Assembly: GCF_001485535.1 (NCBI RefSeq)
Contig: NZ_BCMZ01000001.1
Coordinates: forward strand, 1,860,001 to 1,924,000
Direction: 5' to 3'
Source: Halobacterium sp. CBA1132
GTDB taxonomy: Archaea; Halobacteriota; Halobacteria; Halobacteriales; Halobacteriaceae
DNA length: 64,000 nt
Every line of letters begins with the position of its first letter. Positions within the stretch are counted from its first letter, which is position 1. Shown here piece after piece: positions 18,344 through 26,256 of the stretch. Both the position numbers and the translations under genes were made by a program. Below the pieces are notes generated by a model, which was not told the origin of the DNA, did not search any database, and saw only the letters and a list, made by a program, of their open reading frames with translations.

Positions 18344-19048
18344 TCAGGGCGCGAGTCGCTCCAGTACGGGAATCTCCTCGCGGCGTTCGGCGTCGACGGC
18401 GTCCCACTCGATTCCTGCGGGTTTCCCTGTGGGAGAGTCCGTCTCGACGACGCGCTCGGGCGTCACTATCCAGTCCATCGGCACGTCGTGGTCGTCGGTC
18501 GGCACCGCGTCGTCGACGACTTGGCGCTCGTGGACCGTCGTCACCGTCGCCGTGTCGTCGTCGACGCGGCCGAACTCCCGGAGCAGCGCGAATTCGAGGT
18601 CGCTGTACCCCTCGCCCTTGCCGACGCGCTCGCCGCGCTCCGTGACCGCGACGCTCCCGGAGACGACGAGGTCGACCGGTTCCACGTCCTCGGGGCCGAC
18701 CGGTTCCCCGTACTCGCTGATGCCGCTGACCGTCGTCGCGTCGTCGACGTCTGCGACTTCGTCGGGGTCGAGGCGGAGGAAACACCGTTCGTCTCGGAGG
18801 CGCGGCACCGCGACGTACACCGTCTTCCCCGCGCGCAGCGCCGCGCGACGCACCGGCAACTGCGGGGCGTCCGGGTTCGCCTTCACCACGTCCGCGTCCG
18901 CCCAGACGGCGGTGTCGGCGAGCCGGTCGGCGGCCTCGTCGGCGCCCGCGAAGTTCGGGATGCGGCCGTGCGGCGGGAACGGGAAGCGGGCTTCGCCGCT
19001 GGCTTCGAGGTCGTCCCAGACGCGCTCGCGGCGGTCCTGTTTGTCCAT
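18344..19048 (-). CDS. 5-formyltetrahydrofolate cyclo-ligase
   Basis: Converts 5-formyl-THF to 5,10-methenyl-THF with ATP; 234 aa. Haloarchaeal version of the YgfA/MTHFS family, with the conserved PRLRDERCFLRLDP strand-loop, the SGSVAVTERGERVGKGEGYSDLE phosphate loop (G-x-G-x-GYxD type, about residues 137-159) and a C-terminal part ending VLERLAP. The ATG at 19046-19048 gives MDKQDRRERVWDDLE, typical of the N-terminal helix. Divergent from the dehydrogenase at 19166 with a 117-bp gap. Confidence 0.87.
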   Translation of the reverse strand: MDKQDRRERVWDDLEASGEARFPFPPHGRIPNFAGADEAADRLADTAVWADADVVKANPDAPQLPVRRAALRAGKTVYVAVPRLRDERCFLRLDPDEVADVDDATTVSGISEYGEPVGPEDVEPVDLVVSGSVAVTERGERVGKGEGYSDLEFALLREFGRVDDDTATVTTVHERQVVDDAVPTDDHDVPMDWIVTPERVVETDSPTGKPAGIEWDAVDAERREEIPVLERLAP

Positions 19049-19165
19049 GGTGGGCGTGCGCGCCGCCGGGACGTGAATCCACGGTCCCGCGAGCCGGAAC
19101 TGTGCGCCGACGCCGGTGTCTCTTTCCCCGCGACGCCCGTCGGCTCGGACGTGACTGATTCGCAG

Positions 19166-20152
19166 ATGACAGCGTACGTCGTCGAGGAGTACGGCCCTCC
19201 GGACGTCTTCGAGGAGGCGACCGTCGACACACCCGAACCCGACCCCGAGGAGGTCCGCGTCGAGGTAGCGGCGACCAGCCTCAATCCCGTCGACTACAAG
19301 ATTCGAGGCGGCCACATCCCCGACTTCACGCCGCCGTTCCCGGCGACCCTGCACTGTGACGTCGCCGGCGTCGTCGACGCTGTCGGCGAGGACGTGGACG
19401 CCTTCGAGGTCGGCGACGAGGTGTACGGGATGCCGGGCGGCGCGGGCCGGCAGGGCGCGCTCGCGGACTACGTGGTCGGGCACGCCGACACGTTCGCGGC
19501 CGCACCCGAGTCGATTCCGCTGGAGGACGCCGCGGCGCTCCCCGTCGTCGCCCTCACCGCGCTGGAGATGCTCACCGACAAGTCCGAAGTCGGAAACGGC
19601 GACGAAGTACTCGTCTACGGCGGCGCGGGCGGTGTCGGCCACATCGGCGTCCAGCTCGCCGACCACCTCGACGCGGACGTCACCGCGACCGGTTCGACCG
19701 CCGAGAAGCGCGACCTCGCTGCCGACCTCGGTGCTGACGCCACCGTCGACTACACGACGACGGACGTCGAGGAGTACGTCGCCGAACACGCCACCGGCGA
19801 CGGCTTCGACGTGGTGTTCGACCCGGTCGGCGACGACCACCTCCAGACGGCCTTCGACGCGGTGCGGCCGTTCGGGACTGTCGTCACCACGGAGTCCAGT
19901 TCCACGCAGGACCTCTCCGCGATGCACGCCAACTCTCTCGAACTCGGCCTCGTGCTCGTCATCCTCCCCGTGCTGCGCGGCGAGGGACAGGACCGAATCG
20001 GCGACGAACTCCGCGAAATCGCCGCGCTCGTCGACGACGGCGTGGTCGAACCCGTCATCGCCGACTACCTGCCGTTCGAGGACGTCTCGGAGGCCCACCG
20101 CCGCGGCGAAGCCGGGGACTTCCACGGGAAGCTCGTGCTCACTCACGAGTAG
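19166..20152 (+). CDS. Zinc-free medium-chain dehydrogenase / quinone oxidoreductase
   Basis: NADPH-dependent MDR-superfamily enzyme of 328 aa. The N-terminal GroES-like domain (EEVRVEVAATSLNPVDYK) lacks the zinc Cys set. The cofactor domain has YGGAGGVGHIGVQLA (about residues 148-162), typical of quinone oxidoreductases. The C-terminal FHGKLVLTHE closes the fold. Substrate cannot be told. The ATG at 19166 gives the standard MTAYVVEEYGPPDVFE start. Monocistronic, divergent from the cyclo-ligase gene. Confidence 0.9.
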   Translation: MTAYVVEEYGPPDVFEEATVDTPEPDPEEVRVEVAATSLNPVDYKIRGGHIPDFTPPFPATLHCDVAGVVDAVGEDVDAFEVGDEVYGMPGGAGRQGALADYVVGHADTFAAAPESIPLEDAAALPVVALTALEMLTDKSEVGNGDEVLVYGGAGGVGHIGVQLADHLDADVTATGSTAEKRDLAADLGADATVDYTTTDVEEYVAEHATGDGFDVVFDPVGDDHLQTAFDAVRPFGTVVTTESSSTQDLSAMHANSLELGLVLVILPVLRGEGQDRIGDELREIAALVDDGVVEPVIADYLPFEDVSEAHRRGEAGDFHGKLVLTHE

Positions 20153-20232
20153 CTGGCCGTCGCGGAAGCCGCGCGGCGACTCGCGAGGCATCGGCCTGCC
20201 GTGTCGGGACGCGCCGCGAGTTTTTACTGGCG

Positions 20233-20252
20233 CTTAATTCGGCTTAATTCGG
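20233..20252. repeat. Tandem 10-bp repeat upstream of the secreted-protein gene
   Basis: The decamer cttaattcgg occurs twice head to tail, and related words (gtttagacgg, aaattcggg) follow within 30 bp. This AT-rich block lies about 80-100 bp before the start of the gene at 20334 and stands out from its GC-rich surroundings. It may be a regulator-binding array; no regulator is recognised. Confidence 0.45.
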
Positions 20253-20333
20253 GTTTAGACGGCCTATCGAGCCGGAAATTCGGGTTCAGGGATACCGCGG
20301 GTTAAGTGCAAGCGGGTCCGAGAAGCGACTGCG

Positions 20334-20960
20334 ATGAACGCACGCAAACTGCTCACGCTGGCCGTCGCGGCGACCGTCCTCGTCGGCGGTGCCGCAGCGG
20401 CTGGCGCCGCGACCCCCGGCAACGCACCGACAGACAACGCGCCCGACGAAGCCAACGGGAACGCCCCGGCCGACGCCGGCGACGACTCGGACGCCGACAA
20501 CTCCGACGCGGACGACGCCGAGGAGACGGCTGACGGCGAGGAGAACGAGACCGACGACGGCCCCGCGGCGAACGCACCCGCTCACGCCGGGGTGAACGGA
20601 ACTGACGCCGCTGCGAACGGCACGGACGCTGCCGGTAACGAGACCGACGAGGTCCGGAACGGCTCCGCGGCCGGCGAGCGCGGCCCGCCGACGGGCCTCC
20701 CCGAGCAGGTCCCCGAGCACGTGACCACCATCCACGAGCAGATTCAGTCGTTCCTCAGCGGTGAGGTCGACAACCTCGGGAACGCGCTGGGTGACCTGCT
20801 GGGCGGCGACGCCGACGAGCAGGACGCTGACGAGACGGTCGACAACGAGACTGTCACCAACGAAACGGTCGACGAGGAGACCCTCGACGACGAAGACGTG
20901 CAGAACGAGACGGTCGACAACGAGACGACCACGTCCGCGAGCGTCGCCCCGCTCGCGTAA
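20334..20960 (+). CDS. Secreted acidic low-complexity protein with many N-glycosylation sequons
   Basis: Protein of 208 aa with a Sec signal peptide: MNARK, hydrophobic core LLTLAVAATVLVGGAAAA, probable cleavage near AGAA-TP. The mature part is very rich in D, E, N, A and G, with about ten N-x-S/T sequons (NGT, NET, NGS), several in a repeated DNETVxNETVDEET pattern near residues 165-200. A single predicted helix (VPEHVTTIHEQIQSFLSGEVDNL, spread over residues about 124-146) breaks the disorder. No transmembrane anchor is seen at the C-terminus, so it is likely released or bound to the S-layer. Function unknown. Confidence 0.8.
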   Translation: MNARKLLTLAVAATVLVGGAAAAGAATPGNAPTDNAPDEANGNAPADAGDDSDADNSDADDAEETADGEENETDDGPAANAPAHAGVNGTDAAANGTDAAGNETDEVRNGSAAGERGPPTGLPEQVPEHVTTIHEQIQSFLSGEVDNLGNALGDLLGGDADEQDADETVDNETVTNETVDEETLDDEDVQNETVDNETTTSASVAPLA

Positions 20961-21024
20961 CGCTCCCGTAACTTCCGCGCCGTAGCGCCGTTCTTTTCCG
21001 GTCGACTCGCCGCGTAGCCGCAGG

Positions 21025-21666
21025 CTACGTGTCTTCGCGGCTCGCGAGTCCGACGAGGTGCCCGATTTCGGGGACGACGACTTCCTCGCTGCCGAGTTTA
21101 GCGGCGTTCTCGCTGCCCGGGAGACAGAACACGGGGACGCCGTCGGCGACGCCCGCGGTGGCGCGCGTGGCGACGACCTTCTCGCCGATTTCCTCGTAGG
21201 AGAGGCGTCGGAACAGCTCGCCGAACCCAGGGAGCTCCTTCTCGAACAGCGGTTCGGCGGCCTCGACGGTGATGTCGTCGGGCGTGACGCCCGTCCCCCC
21301 GGTGGTGACGACGACGTCGACATCGCCGCGGTCCGCGAGGTTGTCGATGCCGCCCTGCACGCGGTCGTAGCTGTCGCGGACGAGTTCCCGCGTGACGACC
21401 TCGTGGCCGTCGGCCTCGAACGCCGCGGCGATGGCGTCGCCCGCCGGGTCGTCGTCCAGCGAGCGCGACGACGATACTGTGAGAATCGCGACGCCGACGC
21501 GCTCGACGTCGTGGTGATGGTGGTCGTGTTCCTCCTCGTCTTCGTCGTGTTCGTGGTGTTCGCTCTCCTCCGTCAGCGGGTCGTCGTCGGGCTCGTTGCT
21601 GCCGTCGTCCGGCGCTTCTTCTTCGTCGTCGTCCCGTCGCGTCTCCCGGGATTGGAAATCGACCAT
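21025..21666 (-). CDS. moaB: MoaB/Mog-type molybdopterin-binding protein with His/Asp/Glu-rich N-terminal tail
   Basis: Molybdenum-cofactor protein (molybdopterin adenylyltransferase class), 213 aa. The core, residues about 57-213, has the MoCF fold with TTGGTGVTPDD (about 123-133) and the CLPGSE loop. Before it lies a 55-residue extension made almost only of D, E and H, with about eight His between residues 37 and 52. The tail could bind metal or be a solvation tail. The ATG at 21664-21666 was taken as the start; a second start inside the tail is not available as ATG. Divergent from the dehydrogenase gene at 21740. Confidence 0.88.
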   Translation of the reverse strand: MVDFQSRETRRDDDEEEAPDDGSNEPDDDPLTEESEHHEHDEDEEEHDHHHHDVERVGVAILTVSSSRSLDDDPAGDAIAAAFEADGHEVVTRELVRDSYDRVQGGIDNLADRGDVDVVVTTGGTGVTPDDITVEAAEPLFEKELPGFGELFRRLSYEEIGEKVVATRATAGVADGVPVFCLPGSENAAKLGSEEVVVPEIGHLVGLASREDT

Positions 21667-21739
21667 GGGGGCGGGTTCGCGCGCCGACGGGAAAAGCGTG
21701 AACCCCACAGTTTTGGTCGGGGGCCGCGACGCCTCGCGC

Positions 21740-22780
21740 ATGCAGGCAGTCCAGTTCGCGGGCCACGGCGGAACCGAAGTCGTCGAGTACGGCGAAGTCC
21801 CGGACCCGGAGGTCGGCCGCGACGAGGTGCTGGTGGACGTGAAGGCGGGCGCGCTCAACCACCTCGACGTGTGGACGCGTCGCGGGATGCCGCAACTCGA
21901 TTTGGCGATGCCCCACGTGCCGGGCAGCGACGCCGCGGGCGTCGTCGCGGAGACTGGCTCCGACGTCACGCGCTTCGAGACCGGCGACCGTGTAGCGGTC
22001 TCGGCGGGCGTCTTCTGCGGGGACTGCGAGTTCTGCCGGGACGGCGACTACCCGCTGTGTACGTCGTTCCACGTCCTCGGCGAACACGTGCCCGGCGTCC
22101 ACAGCGAGTACGCCGCGGTCCCCGAGGACAACCTCGTCGCGGTGCCCGAGCACGTCGACTGGGAGACGGCGGCGGCGGCGCCGCTCGTGTTCCAGACGGC
22201 GTGGCGGATGCTCCACACGCGCGCAGACATCGAGGCCGGCGAATCGGTGCTCGTGCTCGGCGCGAGCGGCGGCGTCGGGCACGCTGCCGTCCAGATTGCC
22301 GACCACGCGGGCGCGGAGGTGTACGCCACCGCGAGCAGCGAGGCGAAACTCCGGTACGCCGAGGAGGTCGGCGCGGACCACGCCATCGACTACGAGGCCG
22401 AGGACTTCGCCGCCGAAATCCGCGAGCGGACTGGCAAGCGCGGCGTGGACGTGGTCGTCGACCACGTCGGGGAGGCGACGTGGAGCGACTCGCTGCGCTC
22501 GCTGGCGAAGGGCGGACGGCTCGTGACCTGCGGCGCGACTACCGGCGGCAGCCCAGAGACGAACGTCCAGCGGCTGTTCTGGAACCAGTTGTCCGTGCTC
22601 GGGTCGACGATGGCGACCCCCGGGGAGGCCGACGACGCGCTCTCGCACGTCTGGGACGGCACCTTCGACGTGCGGGTTCGGGACACCCTCCCGATGAGCG
22701 AGACAGCGCGCGCCCACGAACTGTTGGAGAACCGGGAGGGCTTTGGGAAGGTAGTGGTAATCCCCGACAGCGAACGCTAA
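21740..22780 (+). CDS. Zinc-dependent alcohol dehydrogenase family protein
   Basis: Medium-chain dehydrogenase of 346 aa. The catalytic domain has HLDVWTRRG near residue 45 and a structural zinc loop FCGDCEFCRDGDYPLC (four Cys, residues about 94-109), absent from the other dehydrogenase at 19166. Rossmann motif LGASGGVGHAAVQIA follows (about 173-187). The end of the protein (GFGKVVVIPD) is typical. It may reduce or oxidise an alcohol or enone; substrate unknown. The stop overlaps the start of a small membrane gene (TAATG). Confidence 0.92.
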   Translation: MQAVQFAGHGGTEVVEYGEVPDPEVGRDEVLVDVKAGALNHLDVWTRRGMPQLDLAMPHVPGSDAAGVVAETGSDVTRFETGDRVAVSAGVFCGDCEFCRDGDYPLCTSFHVLGEHVPGVHSEYAAVPEDNLVAVPEHVDWETAAAAPLVFQTAWRMLHTRADIEAGESVLVLGASGGVGHAAVQIADHAGAEVYATASSEAKLRYAEEVGADHAIDYEAEDFAAEIRERTGKRGVDVVVDHVGEATWSDSLRSLAKGGRLVTCGATTGGSPETNVQRLFWNQLSVLGSTMATPGEADDALSHVWDGTFDVRVRDTLPMSETARAHELLENREGFGKVVVIPDSER

Positions 22781-23016
22781 TGGTTACCCACGACCCCCGC
22801 GAGGACCACGACGACGCCGGCGGCATGAGCGAGCGAGCGCAGTGGCTAGTCGTCGCCGCGCTCGTCGTCTCCGGCGTGCTCGCGCCGCTGTACCTCTACG
22901 TCGTCGGGCCCGGGAGCTTCGGGCTGGGCTTCCGCGACACGTACCTCGCGGTGCCGATGATTCCTGCGGTACTGTTGGGCGCAATCGGCGTCTGGACGGC
23001 GGTCCGCGGCCGATAG
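22780..23016 (+). CDS. Small two-helix membrane protein
   Basis: Protein of 78 aa with an acidic N-terminus (MVTHDPREDHDDAGG) and two hydrophobic segments (residues about 22-42 and 53-75). Its start overlaps the dehydrogenase stop by 1 nt, suggesting translational coupling, although a start at a second ATG 45 nt downstream would also leave both helices. No family recognised. It is convergent with the JAMM protease gene 4 nt away. Confidence 0.7.
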   Translation: MVTHDPREDHDDAGGMSERAQWLVVAALVVSGVLAPLYLYVVGPGSFGLGFRDTYLAVPMIPAVLLGAIGVWTAVRGR

Positions 23017-23020
23017 GTCT

Positions 23021-23437
23021 TCAGTCCTCGTACAGCGTGACAGCTTCGGGTTCGAAGCTCTCGCCCGTCCACGTCCACGCGTCCAGCAGCGGTGGTCGCG
23101 CGGCCAGCGACGCGAGCACGTAGACGTAGCCCGGCCACGACGCCTGCTCGCGGTCGGTGTCGCTCATGTGCGCTGGGCCGGCGGGATGAGAGTGATAGAA
23201 ACCGACGACCGACCGACCCGTCGCCTCCGCTTCGTCGAAGACAGAGAGCGTCGCTTCCGAGTCGAGTTCGTACGTGACCCGGGGAGCGTCCGCGACGTTC
23301 GGAACGCGCCGAACTGCCTCCGCGACGACGCGGTCGCCGTCCCGGCGGCCGAGCAGCGCGCCGCAGGCCTCCCGCGGCGCGTCCGCTCGCGCGTGGTCGA
23401 GCACCGCGTCGTAGACCCGGCGTCGGAGTTCGAGCAC
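23021..23437 (-). CDS. JAMM/MPN+ metalloprotease (desampylase-like)
   Basis: Zinc isopeptidase of 138 aa. The full JAMM motif is present: E23 (PREACGALLG), HSHPAGP at residues 82-88 and S92xxD95. Haloferax HvJAMM1, of about the same length, removes ubiquitin-like SAMP proteins from targets and frees MoaD-type sulfur carriers. This protein has the same compact single-domain form, so a desampylase role is likely. The start is GTG at 23435-23437 because no ATG lies before the conserved E. A moaB gene lies nearby, but the two are not in one operon. Confidence 0.88.
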   Translation of the reverse strand: MLELRRRVYDAVLDHARADAPREACGALLGRRDGDRVVAEAVRRVPNVADAPRVTYELDSEATLSVFDEAEATGRSVVGFYHSHPAGPAHMSDTDREQASWPGYVYVLASLAARPPLLDAWTWTGESFEPEAVTLYED

Positions 23438-23484
23438 AGCTACCCTTCGTGGCGAGCGCGGAAAAATCCGACCGACGGCTCGCG

Positions 23485-24108
23485 CTACTCGCGGGTGCCG
23501 TCCGGCACGGGGTCGGCGTCGCCCTCGAAGTCGCGGCGCATCGCAATTTCGAACCACGGGCACAGCCGGAGCTGGCGGTAGTACCGGGGGTTCTCGTAGA
23601 GGTCGTCGTAGTCCGCCCAGAGGACGCCGCCGACCTCGTCGGGGTCGGGGTCGAGGCTCGTGTCCGAGAGCGTCGCCACCAGCACCGCGCAGACCTCCCA
23701 CTCGAGACCCTCGTCGAGGTAGTGGCGCTTGTACTCGAAGCGGTCCGCGACTTCGAGGTCGTCGTACTGGTCGGGCGTGATGCCCAGTTCCTCTTCGAGG
23801 CGCTCGCGGGTGGCTTCCTTCTGGGTCTGTCCCTCGACGGGGTGGCTGGCGACGGTGCCGTCCCAGTGGGTGTCCCAGAGGCGCTTGCGGGCGGCGCGCT
23901 GGGCGAGCAGCACGCGACCGTCCTCGTCGAACAGCACGCACGTGAACGCGCGGTGCCGGATGCCGTCGCCCGTGTGGGCGTCGAGGCGGTTCGCGAGGCC
24001 TTCCTTCTCGTCGTAGGCGTCGACCGCCACGACGTCCTGTTCGGCGTTCTCCGCGGTCTCGTCGTCGCGCGCGGACTGGACGGGCACGTCTGCCCCTGAG
24101 TCGCTCAT
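23485..24108 (-). CDS. idi: Type-I isopentenyl-diphosphate delta-isomerase (NUDIX fold), catalytic Cys replaced
   Basis: NUDIX-fold protein of 207 aa aligned by eye to E. coli Idi. Metal ligands H45, H52, H89 and acidic E136/E138 (EWEVC) are kept, as is the aromatic residue in CPWFEI. The catalytic Cys position of NSVCGHP reads TVASHP here, so Ala87 replaces Cys. The first 25 residues are a disordered acidic extension. The family role is IPP/DMAPP interconversion for archaeal lipids and carotenoids, but with the missing Cys the activity is uncertain. Start ATG 24106-24108. The JAMM gene follows 47 nt downstream on the same strand. Confidence 0.85.
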   Translation of the reverse strand: MSDSGADVPVQSARDDETAENAEQDVVAVDAYDEKEGLANRLDAHTGDGIRHRAFTCVLFDEDGRVLLAQRAARKRLWDTHWDGTVASHPVEGQTQKEATRERLEEELGITPDQYDDLEVADRFEYKRHYLDEGLEWEVCAVLVATLSDTSLDPDPDEVGGVLWADYDDLYENPRYYRQLRLCPWFEIAMRRDFEGDADPVPDGTRE

Positions 24109-24156
24109 GGCGGCAACGACGGGGACGTGGGTAAATAGCGCTTCGACTCGTCGCGG

Positions 24157-24570
24157 TCACCCGAGCTTCTCGTCGAGGATGAGGCGGGTCTTCGTGGAGA
24201 CGACTTCCTCCTGCTCGCGGGCCTTCGAGACGAGCTCGTTCACGCCGCCGGTGTCCGTGGCGTCGACGACGAGCACGATGTCGTCCTCGCCCGAGACCTG
24301 CCAGACGAAGTCCACTGGCTCCCACTCGACCATGCGGTCGCCGACCTCGTGGGTGTCGACGTCCATCGCGACGCCGATTTCTATCATCGCCTTCACGTTG
24401 CCCGTGGAGGTGGCGACGGTGAAGCGCTCGATGACCCCCTCGTCGAGGAGGCTGTCGACGCGGTTGCGGACGGTGCCCTCGCTGACGCCGATGTCGTCGG
24501 CGATTTCGGTGTAGGGGGTTCGGGCGTCCCGTCGGAGCGCGTCGAGGATGCGCCGGTCGATGTCGTCCAT
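24157..24570 (-). CDS. Lrp/AsnC family transcriptional regulator
   Basis: DNA-binding regulator of 137 aa: N-terminal winged helix-turn-helix (MDDIDRRILDALRRDARTPYTEIADDIGVSEGTVRNRVDSL, spread over residues 1-41) and C-terminal RAM effector domain with EIGVAMDVDTHEVG and VVDATDTGGVNELV. An ATG 18 nt upstream is also possible; MDDIDRRIL is the usual start. It is divergent from carA with only 97 bp between, so it may control carA and itself in response to an amino acid. Idi lies 48 nt downstream. Confidence 0.93.
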   Translation of the reverse strand: MDDIDRRILDALRRDARTPYTEIADDIGVSEGTVRNRVDSLLDEGVIERFTVATSTGNVKAMIEIGVAMDVDTHEVGDRMVEWEPVDFVWQVSGEDDIVLVVDATDTGGVNELVSKAREQEEVVSTKTRLILDEKLG

Positions 24571-24601
24571 GCGCCAGTGTTGGGCCACCGGACAAAAAGA
24601 A

Positions 24602-24641
24602 TTTCGAATATCGTAACTTATCTACGAAAGCAAGATTTATA
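24602..24641. promoter_or_regulatory. carA promoter with TATA box and candidate Lrp operator
   Basis: TATA-like tttata at 24636-24641 ends 26 nt before the carA ATG, the spacing of a leaderless transcript. Just upstream an imperfect inverted repeat tttcg (24602-24606) / cgaaa (24625-24629) sits in the centre of the lrp-carA divergent gap, whose base composition is much lower in GC than the genes. Position and symmetry fit an Lrp-type site; binding is inferred. Confidence 0.55.
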
Positions 24642-24667
24642 CTCCGGCGCTGCGTTTGAATCTCGTA

Positions 24668-25726
24668 ATGTCGGACGCCTACCTCGCGTTAGAGACCGGC
24701 GACGTGGTGGAAGCCAACGCCCGCGCACCCGGGCAAGCGCGAGGCGAACTCGTGTTCACGACCGCGTACACCGGATACGAGGAGAGCCTCACAGACCCGT
24801 CCTACGAGGCACAAGTGCTCACCTTCGCGTACCCCCTCATCGGGAACTACGGCGTCCGAGAGGAACGCTTCGAGTCGGACCGCGTCCACCCCAGCGCCGT
24901 CGTCGCCCGCGAACTCACCGACGACGTCGCCGAGTGGCTCACCGAGGAGGGCGTCCCCGCCGTCGACGGCCTCGACACCCGCGACCTCGTCCTCGACATC
25001 CGCGAGGGCGGCGCGATGAAAGTCGGCATCGCCGCCGGCCCCGACGCCACCCCCGAGGACGCCCGCGCGCAACTGGACGACTGCCCGCACATGAGCGACA
25101 TCACGGACATCGGCGGCCAAGTCAGCGTCTCCGAACCCGAAGTCCACGGTGACGGCGACGTCGACGTCGCGCTCGTCGACTGCGGCGCGAAAGGCTCCAT
25201 CGTCTCCTCGCTCGTCGAGCGCGGCGCGACTGTCCACGTCCTTCCCTACGACACCACGCCCGCGGAACTGGCGGCCGTCGACCCGGACGTCCTGTTCATC
25301 TCGAACGGCCCCGGCGACCCCGCGAACTTCGAGGCCGCCGAGACGCTCGTCTCCGAGTTCGTCGGCGACCTCCCGGTCGCGGGCATCTGTCTCGGCCAGC
25401 AGGTCGTCGCCCGCGCGATGGGCGGCTCCACCGAGAAGATGGACTTCGGCCACCGCGGCGTCAACCAGCCCGTGCTGGACTACGACTCCGGGCGCGTCGT
25501 GATGACCACGCAGAACCACGGCTACACGGTCGCCGAACCCGGCGACCTCGAAGTCACGCAGATCAACGTCAACGACGACACTCCGGAGGGACTGGACTCC
25601 GAGGAACTGGACGTCATCACGCGCCAGTACCACCCCGAAGCCAACCCCGGCCCCCACGACAGCCTCGACTTCTTCGACGACGTGCTCGCGCTGGCGTCGA
25701 GCCCCACGACGGCCACGGCCGACTAA
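24668..25726 (+). CDS. carA: Carbamoyl-phosphate synthase small subunit
   Basis: Glutaminase subunit supplying ammonia to CarB for arginine and pyrimidine synthesis; 352 aa. The N-terminal CPSase_sm domain (TGYEESLTDPSYEAQVLTF) is followed by a class I amidotransferase with Cys in GICLGQQ (about residue 243) and His/Glu in YHPEANPGPHD. The residue after LG is Gln, where E. coli has His. The ATG at 24668 follows a TATA box by 26 nt. Its last 4 nt (ctaa) overlap the stop of the convergent DUF7504 gene. carB lies 1.6 kb away on the other strand, so the subunits are not in one operon. Confidence 0.97.
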   Translation: MSDAYLALETGDVVEANARAPGQARGELVFTTAYTGYEESLTDPSYEAQVLTFAYPLIGNYGVREERFESDRVHPSAVVARELTDDVAEWLTEEGVPAVDGLDTRDLVLDIREGGAMKVGIAAGPDATPEDARAQLDDCPHMSDITDIGGQVSVSEPEVHGDGDVDVALVDCGAKGSIVSSLVERGATVHVLPYDTTPAELAAVDPDVLFISNGPGDPANFEAAETLVSEFVGDLPVAGICLGQQVVARAMGGSTEKMDFGHRGVNQPVLDYDSGRVVMTTQNHGYTVAEPGDLEVTQINVNDDTPEGLDSEELDVITRQYHPEANPGPHDSLDFFDDVLALASSPTTATAD

Positions 25727-26256
25727 TCCCAGCGCAGTTCTTGGTCGGCGAGCCCCCGTAGCTGCGTCATCGCGCGCTCGCCGAGCACCCCGTCAGCGGT
25801 CGCCAACACACCGCGAGCGTTGCGTGCGCGTATCGCAGTCACGAGCGTGTCCAGCAGGCGGAACAGCCGCTCGCCGTCGACGTACATCGAGAGCACGCCG
25901 ATACCGTCGACGACCACCCAGCCGGCGTCCGGTTCGACATGCTCGAACGCCTTCGAGAACTGGATGCTCACGCCGGTCAAGTCGCCGGGTGCGACGCGGT
26001 CGGTCACCCACAACGGCCCGTCGTAGTCGACCTCCGTCCCCGCGACGGGGACGACGCCGACGCGTTGCGGGTCCCCGCCCCGCGCCTCGATGCTCCGTTC
26101 GAGTTTCCGTAGGTTCCCGTCCGTGGTCACCAACAGCAGGTTCCGGAACGCGGACTCGGGGAGCGCGTCGACGATTCGCTCGCCGCTGGACTGCACGCAG
26201 AACGCGATATCGCCGGCCGCGAGGTCACCGAGCCGCCGGTCCAACTCAGGAGTCAC
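25723..26256 (-). CDS. DUF7504-like RecA/KaiC-fold protein without Walker A
   Basis: Protein of 177 aa with a KaiC/RecA-like beta-alpha rhythm: RNLLLVTTDGNLRKLERSI, RVGVVPVAGTE, VSIQFSKAFEHV, AGWVVVDGIGVLSMYVDG (Walker-B-like). The usual Walker A loop is replaced by CVQSSGERIVD, so ATP binding by the canonical loop is unlikely. Haloarchaea have many such proteins (DUF7504) near membrane proteins or HTH regulators. It starts at GTG 26254-26256, overlapping the upstream membrane gene by 11 nt. The three genes 26928 to 25723 form one operon. Confidence 0.72.
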   Translation of the reverse strand: MTPELDRRLGDLAAGDIAFCVQSSGERIVDALPESAFRNLLLVTTDGNLRKLERSIEARGGDPQRVGVVPVAGTEVDYDGPLWVTDRVAPGDLTGVSIQFSKAFEHVEPDAGWVVVDGIGVLSMYVDGERLFRLLDTLVTAIRARNARGVLATADGVLGERAMTQLRGLADQELRWD

